64,000 nt of DNA from Bacillota bacterium (GCA_021821465.1 JAKACM010000003.1:1-64000); one strand, 5' to 3'. Positions 19,932 to 30,660 are shown, counted from the stretch's first letter. Program-made: numbers and translations. The notes: generated by a model from the sequence alone, not told the origin.

Positions 19932-20992
19932 GGACTGACGACCGTCACAAAGTGGGTGTTTGACTTGGCCTCATAAACCGCCTGCTGTGCCGGAATCTCA
20001 TGAGCGGGGGCCGACTGGGACCGAGCATAGACCATCACTTGCCAGTTCCCTGGTAATGACGGCGTAAAAGTGAAAGTGGAGGAAGACTGATAGGTGCCGC
20101 TCGACTCATAGGATCCGTTAGGAGGAAGAAACCAGAACTGATAAACAGGATGCTGAAATCCATGAGCAATCGCATTTAGAGTCACGGGAGTGCCTACCGT
20201 CACTTGACCGGGATATGCGATCGAGACGGTCTGCCCGGCCTGGTTAGCATGACCTTGATTGGTTCCGATTGGCTCGGTCGACCAGTCAATCGTCAGAGGT
20301 TCGGACTGCATCAGAGGAGTCGTTGTGGCGCTTGTGGAATTCACCACCTCGGCCACAAATTGCTGGGCTTGAGTGCTGAATGTCTGACGGTAAGAAAAAC
20401 TGTCCACATCGTTAGTGCGGTACACCACCTGGCCGGTAGTAATGTCTTTCAGTTCAAAAAAATCTCCAAGAGGAGTGGGATTCGCCATGGATGCCGTGAG
20501 GGTAATAGCCTGACCGCTTCGCACCAACGGCTCGTTTGCGGTCAACTGAATGGGATATTGAGCGGAAGGGACGACGTCGACGGGAATGCTGCTCGAAACC
20601 ACTTCGTAGAGCTGACGTTGGGAAAGACTTTCATTGGCGGGAGCATTCGCTTCCCGAGCGAAGACTTTCACGTGAAATGTGCCGGTATCGGTTGCCGTGA
20701 ATGTGAAGTGACTGTGGGCACTGTATGGTCCGCTGGATTCGTATTGACCATTGGGCAATTCAATCCAGTACTGAAATACCGGATTCAGAAAATGCACCGG
20801 ATCGGCACTCACGGAAATCAACTGACCTTCATTGACCGACATCGGTCCCACAATATTGACAGCATGCGCCCTTTGCAAATACGTGAGCGAATTTTCATGA
20901 AAATCGGGGCGAACCGTAGAAACATAATGCGATAGCGCCATAGCCAAAAACATTACCGACATGATGAAGAAATCCCCCTGCACCAGACCCAT
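19928..20992 (-). CDS. membrane-anchored repeat protein with repeats related to the sedolisin C-terminus
   Basis: N-terminal hydrophobic segment; two YQ(F/Y)W..PNG.YESSG.Y units; tail-to-tail overlap with the GT gene at TTAG. Confidence 0.65.
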   Translation of the reverse strand: MGLVQGDFFIMSVMFLAMALSHYVSTVRPDFHENSLTYLQRAHAVNIVGPMSVNEGQLISVSADPVHFLNPVFQYWIELPNGQYESSGPYSAHSHFTFTATDTGTFHVKVFAREANAPANESLSQRQLYEVVSSSIPVDVVPSAQYPIQLTANEPLVRSGQAITLTASMANPTPLGDFFELKDITTGQVVYRTNDVDSFSYRQTFSTQAQQFVAEVVNSTSATTTPLMQSEPLTIDWSTEPIGTNQGHANQAGQTVSIAYPGQVTVGTPVTLNAIAHGFQHPVYQFWFLPPNGSYESSGTYQSSSTFTFTPSLPGNWQVMVYARSQSAPAHEIPAQQAVYEAKSNTHFVTVVSP

Positions 20993-21227
20993 GTCATTGA
21001 TCGCTGGCTTATTTTATTAAATTATAGCAATTTCTGGACTCAACATCCCAGAATTCAAAGAAGATCCGAGAAAAACTGTGAAATATAGGACCCTACTGTC
21101 ACATAAAGCCGGCTTCCCTGTTCTCATGCCGCTTTAAGAGTAGGGATGGCCAAGAAAGTTTCCTTAGTCTCTTTCCTTTTTGCCTTTCCTATAGTTATGG
21201 AAGAAAAACAACCTGTTTCTGGACCCT

Positions 21228-22280
21228 CTAATTCTCCTCTTCCGTGGTAAGGTGAATCATCTCTCGGCCCGTTAAATGTCCCCCTTCCGTCTCTTGTCTC
21301 ATCATCATCACTTGGCTGACAATGCTGAGAGCCACCTCTTCCGGTGTCTCCGCACCCAAATCAAGACCGACCGGAGCAAATAACGGAATTCCTGTCAACG
21401 AATTTACCCCTAACTTTGTTAGCATGTCCCGAGTTCGCGATAAGGGGCCTAAAACCCCGACATATCGGGGTTGGGAATGCAAAGCCAAGGCCAGCGCCTT
21501 TTCGTCACGCGCCTGATGATGATTCATAATCAGCCAAAATGCCCCATGGTGGTCGTCACTTTCCCCAAGTGCCTTGTCATCGATCATCCACTTCGATGCT
21601 CCCGGGAACTCGCGGGGATTATTAAATAGCTGGCGAGAATCCAATACATAAACCTCAAACCCTACACGGTGTGCCAGTTCTACGACAGGCTTGGCATCTT
21701 GTCCTGCGCCCGCCACAATAAGCTTGGCAGGGGGCACAAGATAGTCCCAAATCGCGGTGTCATGGTGCACCGTTTTCCCATGCATGGGAAAAGATTGTTC
21801 CGATAAATCACCGGACAATTTCCCGCCAAGACTCACTCTTTCTCGGGAAACCTCCTGATAAAAGCGTTCGCCGTCCGGCAATTCCAGAGCCAATAAGATT
21901 CCGCTTTGAGATTGCAAGGTTTCGGAAAAACCCAGCCAAAAAGAGCGATGACGGGTTATGGGCTCGATCAGGACATCAATTTCGCCTTTGCAGCCAATGC
22001 CTAAACCCCACATCTCGTCTTCAACTAAATTATAATGGCGTATCTCGGGTCTTTGAGTCTTCATCACTTCTTCTGCCCAGTGATAAAGATCGCCTTCCAA
22101 GCATCCCCCGCTTAATGTGCCCACCATTCGTCCGTCTTGCGCCATCATCATTTTGGCTCCGGGGCGCCGGTAAGCCGATCCCTTCACGGTCGTAATCATC
22201 AAAAGACAACTTGGATGGCCACTTAATTCCGCATCCCGGATGGCCTGAAAAATTTTTTGGGCCTCCTCGACAGAAGACAT
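21228..22280 (-). CDS. coxF: XdhC/CoxF family protein (molybdenum hydroxylase maturation)
   Basis: TTVKGSAYRRPGAKMMMAQDGRMVGTLSGGCLEGDL; Rossmann LIVAGAGQDAKPVVELAHRVGFEVYVLD. Confidence 0.85.
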   Translation of the reverse strand: MSSVEEAQKIFQAIRDAELSGHPSCLLMITTVKGSAYRRPGAKMMMAQDGRMVGTLSGGCLEGDLYHWAEEVMKTQRPEIRHYNLVEDEMWGLGIGCKGEIDVLIEPITRHRSFWLGFSETLQSQSGILLALELPDGERFYQEVSRERVSLGGKLSGDLSEQSFPMHGKTVHHDTAIWDYLVPPAKLIVAGAGQDAKPVVELAHRVGFEVYVLDSRQLFNNPREFPGASKWMIDDKALGESDDHHGAFWLIMNHHQARDEKALALALHSQPRYVGVLGPLSRTRDMLTKLGVNSLTGIPLFAPVGLDLGAETPEEVALSIVSQVMMMRQETEGGHLTGREMIHLTTEEEN

Positions 22281-22359
22281 CACAAAGACTCCTTTCCTGC
22301 CCATATTTTCACTACTTCTCCAGAATCATGCCAAACCTCGTCCGCTCGTTTTTCACGGA

Positions 22360-22806
22360 TTACGGGCTTGAATGTAAAGCTTCCTTGGCGAGAGCTTGGA
22401 AGAATTGATTCATCAAATAATTGGCCACGCCCGAAATCATGCGTTGGCCTACGGAAGCAATCGTTCCTCCAACCTCGGCCTGACCCTCATAATTCACCAT
22501 CGTCCCATCATCGCTGGAAGTGAAGTTCACAGCCATATTGACCGAAACGAATCCTCCCGTGCCTTGTCCCTCAAGGACTAACCGGTAAAACTGCGGAGGA
22601 TCCGCGTCTTGGATCCGCATCGTTCCGCGATATTTTCCCTTAATGGCCGCCACTCCGACTTCAAGATCGGCTGCATATTCCCCCTGAGAAATCGGTGTTA
22701 ACTGTTTTAGGCCCGGCATGGTGCGGGTCAATATCTCCGGATCTGTCATTAACCCGTATGCCTTGTCGACGGACGCAGGAATCGGTTTGTTTCCGGACAA
22801 CTGCAT
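22360..22806 (-). CDS. coxG: CoxG-family SRPBCC protein
   Basis: MQLSGNKPIPASVDKAYGLMTDPEILTRTMPGLKQL... GTIASVGQRMISGVANYLMNQFF. Confidence 0.88.
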   Translation of the reverse strand: MQLSGNKPIPASVDKAYGLMTDPEILTRTMPGLKQLTPISQGEYAADLEVGVAAIKGKYRGTMRIQDADPPQFYRLVLEGQGTGGFVSVNMAVNFTSSDDGTMVNYEGQAEVGGTIASVGQRMISGVANYLMNQFFQALAKEALHSSP

Positions 22807-22851
22807 AAAACGCCACTCCTTTCCGGAATTTCGAGTCGAGTTGTGTCTTTC

Positions 22852-23949
22852 TCACGCCAATTTTGCCCATGAATCAAGACAGGCCTCCATTGTTCCTGCC
22901 TTCTCTACCGCGCAGTAATCGCGAAGAATGTTTCCGGCCTGACTGACAATTTGATATTGCGGCGTCAAATACCATGGATTCCACCAACTCAAGCCATGAC
23001 ACCGCCGCTTAAGTCTGGCCAGTACTCCCTCAAGTCCAGCGCATTCTCCACTCTCGTATCCATCGGTAATCAACACAATATCGCTCGCATGCTTGAGGCG
23101 GGATCTGGACCGCGAACTAAAAGTCGACAGGGCGTCTTCCAAACGGGTCCCCCCTCCCAAGTCACCGACTTGGCGAAAGAGCTCTCGGTAGGCCAGAGCC
23201 GGTTTACGCTGATCCCAAATAGGGTTGAGATGAGTCAATTGTGTACTGAATGCCCAAATGTCTCGTTGGTTCCCCGCTTGGAACAAACCATAAAGGAAGC
23301 CGAAGAACATGGGAATAAACGGGGCCATGGACTGGCTGACATCCCACAAAAAAACCGTCGCCCGCCTTTTGGGCCGCTGGTCCTGATAGCGCGGCTTGAT
23401 CAGTTCACCCGAACTCAAACTCTTTCTAAGGGTTTTGGGCACATCCCATATCCTGCCTTTTTTAGCCGGTTGCTTTCGATATCCCCGGCGATAATGATAC
23501 GGACTTGGCAAGACAAAACTTTCCGGTACTCCCCAAGCCCTTTGGTTTGATAATACCTCCTCTTTGCTGGCCGTGCGCGTGCTGGTCCATAAGGTTTCAT
23601 TGGCTAAGCGAGTCATTTCTCCCCTCTGTTCTTTCGCCATCCACACCACTCGCCTCGGTCCCTCGGCCTTTTTGGGCAATTGTGAAAACCACGAAGGAGG
23701 TCGACTCACTAAAGGCCGTCCCATCAATTCCAGAGCCCAAACGGCGAACGCGTAATCGAATATCCGCTTCTGATCGTAAGAACGAACCCAGAGCCCTTGC
23801 ACGACATCATGAATCCCCTGAAGAGAAAAATCCTTAGTAATCCCTAACGCATTTTGTGCATCTTTCAAATCCGCAACACTTAAGCTAAAACCCCAGTTTC
23901 GCAATGATCGTGCCAAGACCCATAAGTTACGGGAGATTTCTGTCATCAC
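22852..23949 (-). CDS. coxE: CoxE-family VWA-domain protein
   Basis: FLWDVSQSMAPF (MIDAS DxSxS), LGGGTRLEDAL, VLITDGYESG; next to the coxD-like AAA gene. Confidence 0.88.
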   Translation of the reverse strand: MMTEISRNLWVLARSLRNWGFSLSVADLKDAQNALGITKDFSLQGIHDVVQGLWVRSYDQKRIFDYAFAVWALELMGRPLVSRPPSWFSQLPKKAEGPRRVVWMAKEQRGEMTRLANETLWTSTRTASKEEVLSNQRAWGVPESFVLPSPYHYRRGYRKQPAKKGRIWDVPKTLRKSLSSGELIKPRYQDQRPKRRATVFLWDVSQSMAPFIPMFFGFLYGLFQAGNQRDIWAFSTQLTHLNPIWDQRKPALAYRELFRQVGDLGGGTRLEDALSTFSSRSRSRLKHASDIVLITDGYESGECAGLEGVLARLKRRCHGLSWWNPWYLTPQYQIVSQAGNILRDYCAVEKAGTMEACLDSWAKLA

Positions 23950-24838
23950 CGTTTAGCTCCCTTAAAATGCGTGCCATGACATCACCTTCCTGAACAAGTT
24001 TGATATCCTCCCGGTCCTTTAAAAGCACCCCTAAGGTATCCGCGAAGATCTCCGGGGACAAGCGCTTCGTCATAAGCCATTCCAGAGCGTTGGCCCAATC
24101 CAAAGCCTCTGCCACTCCCGGTTTCTTCTCCAACGGCTCTTGTCGCAAGCGCTGCATGACACTGACGATGTCGCGCTGCAAGAGTTGATCCAATCCGGGA
24201 ACTTTCAAGGCCACAATGGCAAGTTCCCGTTCAAAGGACGGATAGTCGAGCCAATGATAAATACACCGCCGCTTTAAGGCATCGTGAACGTCACGCGTCC
24301 GGTTCGAGGTCAGCACAATAAACGGTTTTTCTTTGGCTCGAATCGTGCCGAGTTCGGGAATGCTAATCTGGAACTCTGACAAAATTTCCAGCAAAAAAGC
24401 CTCAAATTCATCATCACTGCGATCAATTTCGTCAATTAACAGCACCGGTGCAGGCCCTTCGGGCACTAAGGCCTCAAAAAGCGGACGTTTCAGCAAAAAA
24501 TCGGCCTGATAAAGAGAATTTTGATTTAGCGCCGGACGATGTTCCCGTGAACTTTCATATAGACGAATGGCAAGCAGCTGCTTAGGATAATTCCATTCGT
24601 ATAACGCGCTCTCCCGGTCGATGCCTTCATAACATTGCAGACGAATTAGAGGCACCTGCAAAACTTCGGCCATGGCCTGAGCCACGGCCGTCTTGCCTAC
24701 TCCCGGTTCCCCTTCCAGAAAAAGAGGCCGCTTCAATTTGAGACACAAGAAGATCGCTGTGGCCAAGGACCTGTCAGCCAGATAATGTTGCTTGGACAAC
24801 CCGTCTATCACGTCTTCGATTTGATCAAGAGTCGCCAT
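23927..24838 (-). CDS. coxD: CoxD-family MoxR AAA+ ATPase
   Basis: FLEGEPGVGKTAVAQAMAEVL Walker A; VLLIDEIDRSDDEFEAFLLEILSE; VLTSNRTRDVHDALKRRC. Confidence 0.92.
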   Translation of the reverse strand: MATLDQIEDVIDGLSKQHYLADRSLATAIFLCLKLKRPLFLEGEPGVGKTAVAQAMAEVLQVPLIRLQCYEGIDRESALYEWNYPKQLLAIRLYESSREHRPALNQNSLYQADFLLKRPLFEALVPEGPAPVLLIDEIDRSDDEFEAFLLEILSEFQISIPELGTIRAKEKPFIVLTSNRTRDVHDALKRRCIYHWLDYPSFERELAIVALKVPGLDQLLQRDIVSVMQRLRQEPLEKKPGVAEALDWANALEWLMTKRLSPEIFADTLGVLLKDREDIKLVQEGDVMARILRELNGDDRNLP

Positions 24839-25703
24839 TTGGTCCCTTTGCTACGGTGGATTCTCCTAATTGAGACAGGGCCCTTGTGATATAGACGTTC
24901 AACAACTGTTTTTTGTATTCATCGCCATCCCAGTCGGCCTCGTCCCCCGCAAGGGAAGCCGCCTGAATAATGGTCTCTTCCTTTAGAGAGCTTCCCTTCA
25001 GAAAATCTTCCAGATGGCGGGGCCGATATGGCAAATCGGCAATACCGGTAATGCCAACATGACAATCATTGATCGCCCCGCCGGTGAAGCTCATCCATAT
25101 GCCGACTCCTATCAAAGGGTAGCCCGAGGCCGGATGTGGACGTTTCACATACACACTCGCAGCTCCCGGTGGCAATTTCGGAATCCGCACTGCCGTCAAA
25201 ATATCTCCGGGTCCCAAGTTCGTAATAAAAGGCGCTTGAACAAATCCCCCATATTTCTCCGTGCGCTTCCCGTCCGGCCCTTCAATGACCAGTTCTGCGT
25301 CCAAAGCCAGCATCGCCGCAGGTATATCCGCCTGGGGATCGGCGTGACACAAGCTGCCTCCAATGGTCCCGCGATTGCGGACTTGCACATCCCCGACACT
25401 TTTGGCGCTTAGAGCCAATAGCCGGCAGAATTCACCGATCTCGGGACTTTCAACAAGTTCTCTGTAGGTGGTGTAAGCTCCGATTTGCACATGATCCGTC
25501 TCGGTCCGAATTCCGTGCAAAGCCTCGATTCTCCCGATATCGATGAGTACTTGCGGCTGTGCCAAAACCAGTTTCATTAGTGGCAACAAGCTGTGTCCTC
25601 CCGCCAAGATCTTGCTGTTTTCAAGATCAGCCGCAAGCCATCCTAAGGCCTGATCCACCGTGTCCGCCTTGCGGTATTCAAATGGTGCCGTGTACACATT
25701 CAC
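24825..25703 (-). CDS. coxM: CoxM-type FAD-binding medium subunit of molybdenum hydroxylase
   Basis: KILAGGHSLLPLMKLVLAQP; VGDVQVRNRGTIGGSLCHADPQADIPAAMLAL. Confidence 0.92.
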   Translation of the reverse strand: MNVYTAPFEYRKADTVDQALGWLAADLENSKILAGGHSLLPLMKLVLAQPQVLIDIGRIEALHGIRTETDHVQIGAYTTYRELVESPEIGEFCRLLALSAKSVGDVQVRNRGTIGGSLCHADPQADIPAAMLALDAELVIEGPDGKRTEKYGGFVQAPFITNLGPGDILTAVRIPKLPPGAASVYVKRPHPASGYPLIGVGIWMSFTGGAINDCHVGITGIADLPYRPRHLEDFLKGSSLKEETIIQAASLAGDEADWDGDEYKKQLLNVYITRALSQLGESTVAKGPNGDS

Positions 25704-25737
25704 AACCTCCCATCTGCCAGTATGTGATTGTAAGTCT

Positions 25738-28098
25738 TCAAACGCGGTTGGCCTTCGAACCCTCTGCCTGCCGGATAGCTTGCCATACCTTTCGTGGAGT
25801 TAAAGGCATGGACAGATCCTGAATGCCGAACGGCTTCAGTGCGTCCATTACCGCATTGACAATACAAGGTGTGGAGGCAATAGCGCCGGTTTCCCCGACC
25901 CCTTTAACTCCCAAGGGATTATGCGGCGAAGGGGTTTCAGTGTGAGCCGTTTCAAACTTCGGAAAGAACCGAGCCTTAGGCAAAGCGTAATCCAAAAACG
26001 ATCCGGTAATCAATTGACCCTGATCATCAAATTCGGCCCCTTCCCACAAAGCCTGACCTATACCCTGCACCAAGCCTCCATGAATTTGCCCTTCGACGAT
26101 CATCGGATTGATAATTCTGCCAATATCATCTACCGCCACATAGCGCAAGAGGCTGACATCGCCTGTTTCGGGATCCACCGACACCACAGCGATATGGGCA
26201 CCAAATGGGTAGGTAAAATTCTTGGGATTATAAAAGGCGGTGCCTTCCAGTGCCGGTTCGATCCCCGGAGGCAGATTCCAAGCCAGGTATGCCTCCAAGG
26301 CAACCTCCTGAAAGGTAATCCGCTTGGCCGGCAGACCGTGCACCGAAAATGCGCCACTGTCAAAACTGACGTCTTCTTCGTTGACTTCAAGCTTGTGCGC
26401 CGCAATTTTTCGTGCTTTTTCCAGAACTTTTTCATTAGCCATGTGAATGGCTGACCCTCCGACGGCGGTAGTCCGTGACCCATAGGTCCCCCATCCCATT
26501 GCGATTTGCTGGGTATCCCCGTGAATCACCTCGATATCATCCACGGAAATGCCCAGTTCCTGTGACACAATCTGAGCAAAAGTGGTTTCTTCGCCCTGGC
26601 CATGGGGTGATGCTCCGGTATATACGCTGACTTTGCCGGTAGGATGCACCCGAATCGTCGCACTTTCCCATAATCCTCCTTGGAAACCAACGGCTCCGGC
26701 CACTTCCGACGGACCCAAACCGCACATCTCCACATACGTACTAAAACCCACTCCGATATATTTGCCTTGCTTGCGCAGGTGTTCCTGTTCTTGGCGAAAC
26801 GCGGGATAATCAAATATTTGCAAGGCTTTGGCCAAAGTCTCTTGGTAATTGCCGCTGTCATATTCAAGACCGAAAGGATTGGTATAGGGAAAGTCTTCAT
26901 GACGGATCAGATTCTTTTTGCGCAGGTCCAAGGGATCCATTTGGACGGCATCGGCATAAAGATCAACCATTCTTTCCACCAAAAAGGTCGCTTCCGGTCG
27001 GCCGGCACCGCGATATGCATCAACCGGAGTGGTATGAGTGAGCATGCCAAAGACCTCGGAGGACGCATGAGGAATCTTGTAGGCTCCGTTGACGATCAAA
27101 CCAAACAAAATGGTCGGAACTCCCGGGCCCGCCGTGGACAAGTAAGCTCCCATATTGGCGTAAGTTTTCACACGGATGGCCTGAATTTGACCACTCCTGG
27201 TGCCGGCCAATTCCACTTCTTGAACATGATCGCGCCCGTGGGTCGTCACCTGAAAATTTTCCTGACGGGTTTCGGTCCACTTAACAGGGCGATTGAGTTT
27301 TTTACTGGCCCAGGAAACGATTACCTCGTCCGGATAACAGGCAATCTTGCTGCCAAAGGCGCCGCCCACATCGATGGCAATGACCCGTAGTTTATGTTCC
27401 GGAATTCCCAAGAGACCAGACATCAACAGACGATGAATGTGGGGATTTTGGGTGGTAGCCCATAATGTCAGATCCCTTGTGGCCGCATGATACTGAGCCA
27501 GCGCCGAACGAGGTTCCATAGCGCTCGGAATAAGGCGCTGCTGCCGAAAATGCCGTTTTACAACCACTTCGGCGCCCGAAAAAATTTCATCAAGATTGTC
27601 CCCTGCCTGCCAATGAAAAGCCACGTTGTCCGGAATATCGGCATGCACCCGAGGCGCATTCTCTTGCCTGGCGGCAAAAGGATCGACCACAACTTTTAAG
27701 GGCTCATATTTGACATCAATAGCCAAAGCTGCGTCCTGGGCTAAATACGGTGTTTCGGCAATCACCACCGCCACCCCGTCACCTTGGTAACGCACTTCAT
27801 CGTACGCTAAAGCCGGGTGCGGGGTCATTTTCATGTCGGCATCCGGAGGAATCCATGCGGTGGGGATCAATCCCACTTCATCTTTTAAATCCTTTCCGGT
27901 AAAGACGGCCACGATTCCCGCCATCTTTTCCGCTTTGGAGATGTCAATGGCAACAATTTTGGCATGGGCATAAGGACTGCGCACAATATAGGCATAAGCC
28001 ATATTGGGCAATTTCATGTCGTCCGTATACCGTCCCTGTCCTCTGATTAACCGGATGTCCTCCTGACGCTGTAGGGCCTGTCCAATAACCTGGCTCAT
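25738..28098 (-). CDS. coxL: CoxL-type molybdopterin large subunit, form II signature
   Basis: IRGQGRYTDDMKLPNMAYAYIVRSPYAHAKI; DAYRGAGRPEATF; LGVKGVGETGAIASTPCIVNAV. Confidence 0.92.
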   Translation of the reverse strand: MSQVIGQALQRQEDIRLIRGQGRYTDDMKLPNMAYAYIVRSPYAHAKIVAIDISKAEKMAGIVAVFTGKDLKDEVGLIPTAWIPPDADMKMTPHPALAYDEVRYQGDGVAVVIAETPYLAQDAALAIDVKYEPLKVVVDPFAARQENAPRVHADIPDNVAFHWQAGDNLDEIFSGAEVVVKRHFRQQRLIPSAMEPRSALAQYHAATRDLTLWATTQNPHIHRLLMSGLLGIPEHKLRVIAIDVGGAFGSKIACYPDEVIVSWASKKLNRPVKWTETRQENFQVTTHGRDHVQEVELAGTRSGQIQAIRVKTYANMGAYLSTAGPGVPTILFGLIVNGAYKIPHASSEVFGMLTHTTPVDAYRGAGRPEATFLVERMVDLYADAVQMDPLDLRKKNLIRHEDFPYTNPFGLEYDSGNYQETLAKALQIFDYPAFRQEQEHLRKQGKYIGVGFSTYVEMCGLGPSEVAGAVGFQGGLWESATIRVHPTGKVSVYTGASPHGQGEETTFAQIVSQELGISVDDIEVIHGDTQQIAMGWGTYGSRTTAVGGSAIHMANEKVLEKARKIAAHKLEVNEEDVSFDSGAFSVHGLPAKRITFQEVALEAYLAWNLPPGIEPALEGTAFYNPKNFTYPFGAHIAVVSVDPETGDVSLLRYVAVDDIGRIINPMIVEGQIHGGLVQGIGQALWEGAEFDDQGQLITGSFLDYALPKARFFPKFETAHTETPSPHNPLGVKGVGETGAIASTPCIVNAVMDALKPFGIQDLSMPLTPRKVWQAIRQAEGSKANRV

Positions 28099-28178
28099 AT
28101 GAGTTCACCTCTTTTTACTCTTTTCCTTCTCTGCTATGTCAGCCCCAAATCCACCAACGTTCACAATTCATGCCAAAG

Positions 28179-28694
28179 CTAGCCGACTCCTGTCACCGGC
28201 CTCGATTGAAGTGTTTGCCGTTCAATCATGATCTCCTGAGCACGTTGAATAGACCGAACAATATTCTCGTAGCCCGTACACCGGCACAATAACCCATCAA
28301 GGTGCTCACGCACAATTTCTTCGGTTAAGGGTTCATGCCGATTCAAGAGATAGGCCCCCAGCATCATGGCTCCGGGAGTGCAAAATCCGCATTGCAGACC
28401 ATGTTTTTCCCGGAAGGCTTCCTGAATCGGATGCAAATGTTCCCCTTCCAGTCCTTCGACCGTAAGAATCTCCGAACCGTCCGCTTGGACCGCCAGTATC
28501 GTACAGGACTTCACGGCTTGATTGTCAAGCAAGACGGTGCAAGCACCACATTGCGATGTGTCGCATCCCACATGCGTGCCTGTTAAATTCATCTCATCTC
28601 GCAAAAAATGAACCAAAAGAGTTCGGGATTCCACATCTCGCACGATCTTTTGGCCATTTATTGTGAGAGTCACCGGAATGCGTTCAGATGCCAT
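28179..28694 (-). CDS. coxS: CoxS-type [2Fe-2S] small subunit
   Basis: GCDTSQCGACTVLLDNQAVKSC; CGFCTPGAMM...LCRCTGYENIVRSI. Confidence 0.94.
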   Translation of the reverse strand: MASERIPVTLTINGQKIVRDVESRTLLVHFLRDEMNLTGTHVGCDTSQCGACTVLLDNQAVKSCTILAVQADGSEILTVEGLEGEHLHPIQEAFREKHGLQCGFCTPGAMMLGAYLLNRHEPLTEEIVREHLDGLLCRCTGYENIVRSIQRAQEIMIERQTLQSRPVTGVG

Positions 28695-29229
28695 AGGACT
28701 CTCCTGCCTTTCTAACATGGGTCAACATGTTTAAATTCCTGAATTTCGGCTGGGCACATCCTCCACGTGGGGCAGAGCCATAACCGGATCTACGAAACCA
28801 TTCTTCTAGAATTTAGATATAGCCCCTTCACGGCAGATTTTTCCGCCGGTTATAAAGGTACAACAGAGACAGGTTCTTAACGGTTGCCTGTAATAGCCAA
28901 ATTCTCATTCCTCTGCTTCGGGCTGTTGCTAAGTTATTGACCTTCGACGCGGATATTTAAAGCGGCCCAATGTTGTGGCAATAAATCAAACAGATCATAT
29001 CACGAAGCGAATTTTGTGACAATTATTTCTTGTGTGACAACAGAAGAATTTTCACCGGAGGGATACCAACCCTCATGATTAAAGTTGCGATCCGGGGCCT
29101 CTTTAAGGCTTCAAAAAGAAAAGCTCATGACCCGAAAGTTTAGGATCAAGTTCTCCGCATCCTATGTTCCTTACTATAGGGGACTTTTTCGGGTTTGTTA
29201 AGTCCCGGAACCCAGTTCTCTTGTTCGTA

Positions 29230-30054
29230 TTACGAAGAAATGCGCGCATATCGGTTGTCGTCCCCGAGGGTAATTTCCTTGTCTTCCAAAAGATACTGCA
29301 AGTGAGAGATGATCATGCGTTCTCCTATGGCACGCTGAGCCTCGGGATATATCATCTTGGCAATTTCGTTCGCGGATAATGGTTTTCGGTTCAAGACGTC
29401 ACGAATTTGGGCGAGCCGTTCGAAACGATGTCGGCGATATAGGGTAATATATCTTGTGGGATCTGTAATAACATCGCCATGAGCAGGGAGCGCCAGCCTC
29501 GCATTCAAACTTTGGAGTCGGTCTAAGGTTTTCAAATAGGTGCGCAGATGGCCGTGAGGAGGCGTAATCACACTGGTCGTATTGCCCAGAAGGTTATCCC
29601 CCGCAATGAGAATGCCAGAAGTCGGCAAAAATAGGTTGATTTGTCCTTCGGTATGTCCGGGCGCCGAAATCAGCTCCACACAAGAAAACATGTCAGCATT
29701 CTCTTCCCCAATATTTCTCCAACCGGGAAGAATCAGTAAGTCCCGTTCCAATAAATCTTGATCCTTGAAATCAAGACACAGCGGCACATGCCATTTCTCC
29801 CAGACCAATGCTGCTCCTCCCACGTGATCCCTGTGAGCATGGGTCATAATTACCGCCTTTAAACGGGGTTCTCCCAATTCGTGATAAGCCTGAAAGAGAT
29901 AACGCACATAATCTCCGTCCCCGGTGTCCACCAACACCAATCCTTGCGGCGTGTCAATCCAATAACAGTGTGTATGATGATAAGGGGGAAGTGTTGCACA
30001 GGGTACGGAAGTTTTCCAAACCCCTTCGGCTACTCGCTCCAACATTTGGCTCAT
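29230..30054 (-). CDS. MBL-fold metallohydrolase
   Basis: IMTHAHRDHVGGA; SAPGHTEGQINLF; ALPAHGDVI. Confidence 0.88.
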   Translation of the reverse strand: MSQMLERVAEGVWKTSVPCATLPPYHHTHCYWIDTPQGLVLVDTGDGDYVRYLFQAYHELGEPRLKAVIMTHAHRDHVGGAALVWEKWHVPLCLDFKDQDLLERDLLILPGWRNIGEENADMFSCVELISAPGHTEGQINLFLPTSGILIAGDNLLGNTTSVITPPHGHLRTYLKTLDRLQSLNARLALPAHGDVITDPTRYITLYRRHRFERLAQIRDVLNRKPLSANEIAKMIYPEAQRAIGERMIISHLQYLLEDKEITLGDDNRYARISS

Positions 30055-30419
30055 GACTCAAATCGCTCCTTGTTCTCCGAATCGGCATGACCAGCGAAAC
30101 TTTATATCCCACGACTTGCGGCACGCCGGCTTCAAAAAGCGGTTCTGCTCTACAGGTGCTTGAGTGAAAAACCTCATAGCCGTCTTGATGACCATCATGA
30201 AAAAATCATAGTAAGATCCAGCCTATAGATCTCCTGTGGAACTTGCTTGAGTGACATATTTCACCTTTGCCTCTTAACGATCGACCGTTGTGCCGAAATC
30301 AGACCCTGCGCCCGTTCGCCTTGCGGGAAACGTCCAGGGTTGAAATTTCTGCCCGGCAGCCCTCTTTTCCAGCACAGGAATGTGCGGTTCCGACACGCTC
30401 TCTGTTCTCTCCAGCTAGG

Positions 30420-30660
30420 ACTCATCTTATCGCATTCTCCAGCGCTGATCAGCTTTTCGGGATCGGCTACAATCGCAATTTTGCCCCTGACAGGCGCTTG
30501 TTGGCTCATGCGATGCGCCTCGGCAATATCGGTCAAGGAAAATGTGTGTTCTACTGTGGCTCGCACCTTTTTCTCGGAAAACAACCGCCCCAAATCCGGC
30601 AGTTTTTGTCCGTCGGGTTCGAGAAAAAACCACTTGCCTGTACGTTGTGCTTTTCAGCAG
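30420..30660 (-). pseudogene. C-terminal fragment of zinc-type dehydrogenase/quinone oxidoreductase
   Basis: FFLEPDGQKLPDLGRLFSEKKVRATVEHTFSLTDIAEAHRMSQQAPVRGKIAIV matches the MDR C-terminal pattern; apparent frameshift at a T6 run on the coding strand. Confidence 0.6.
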
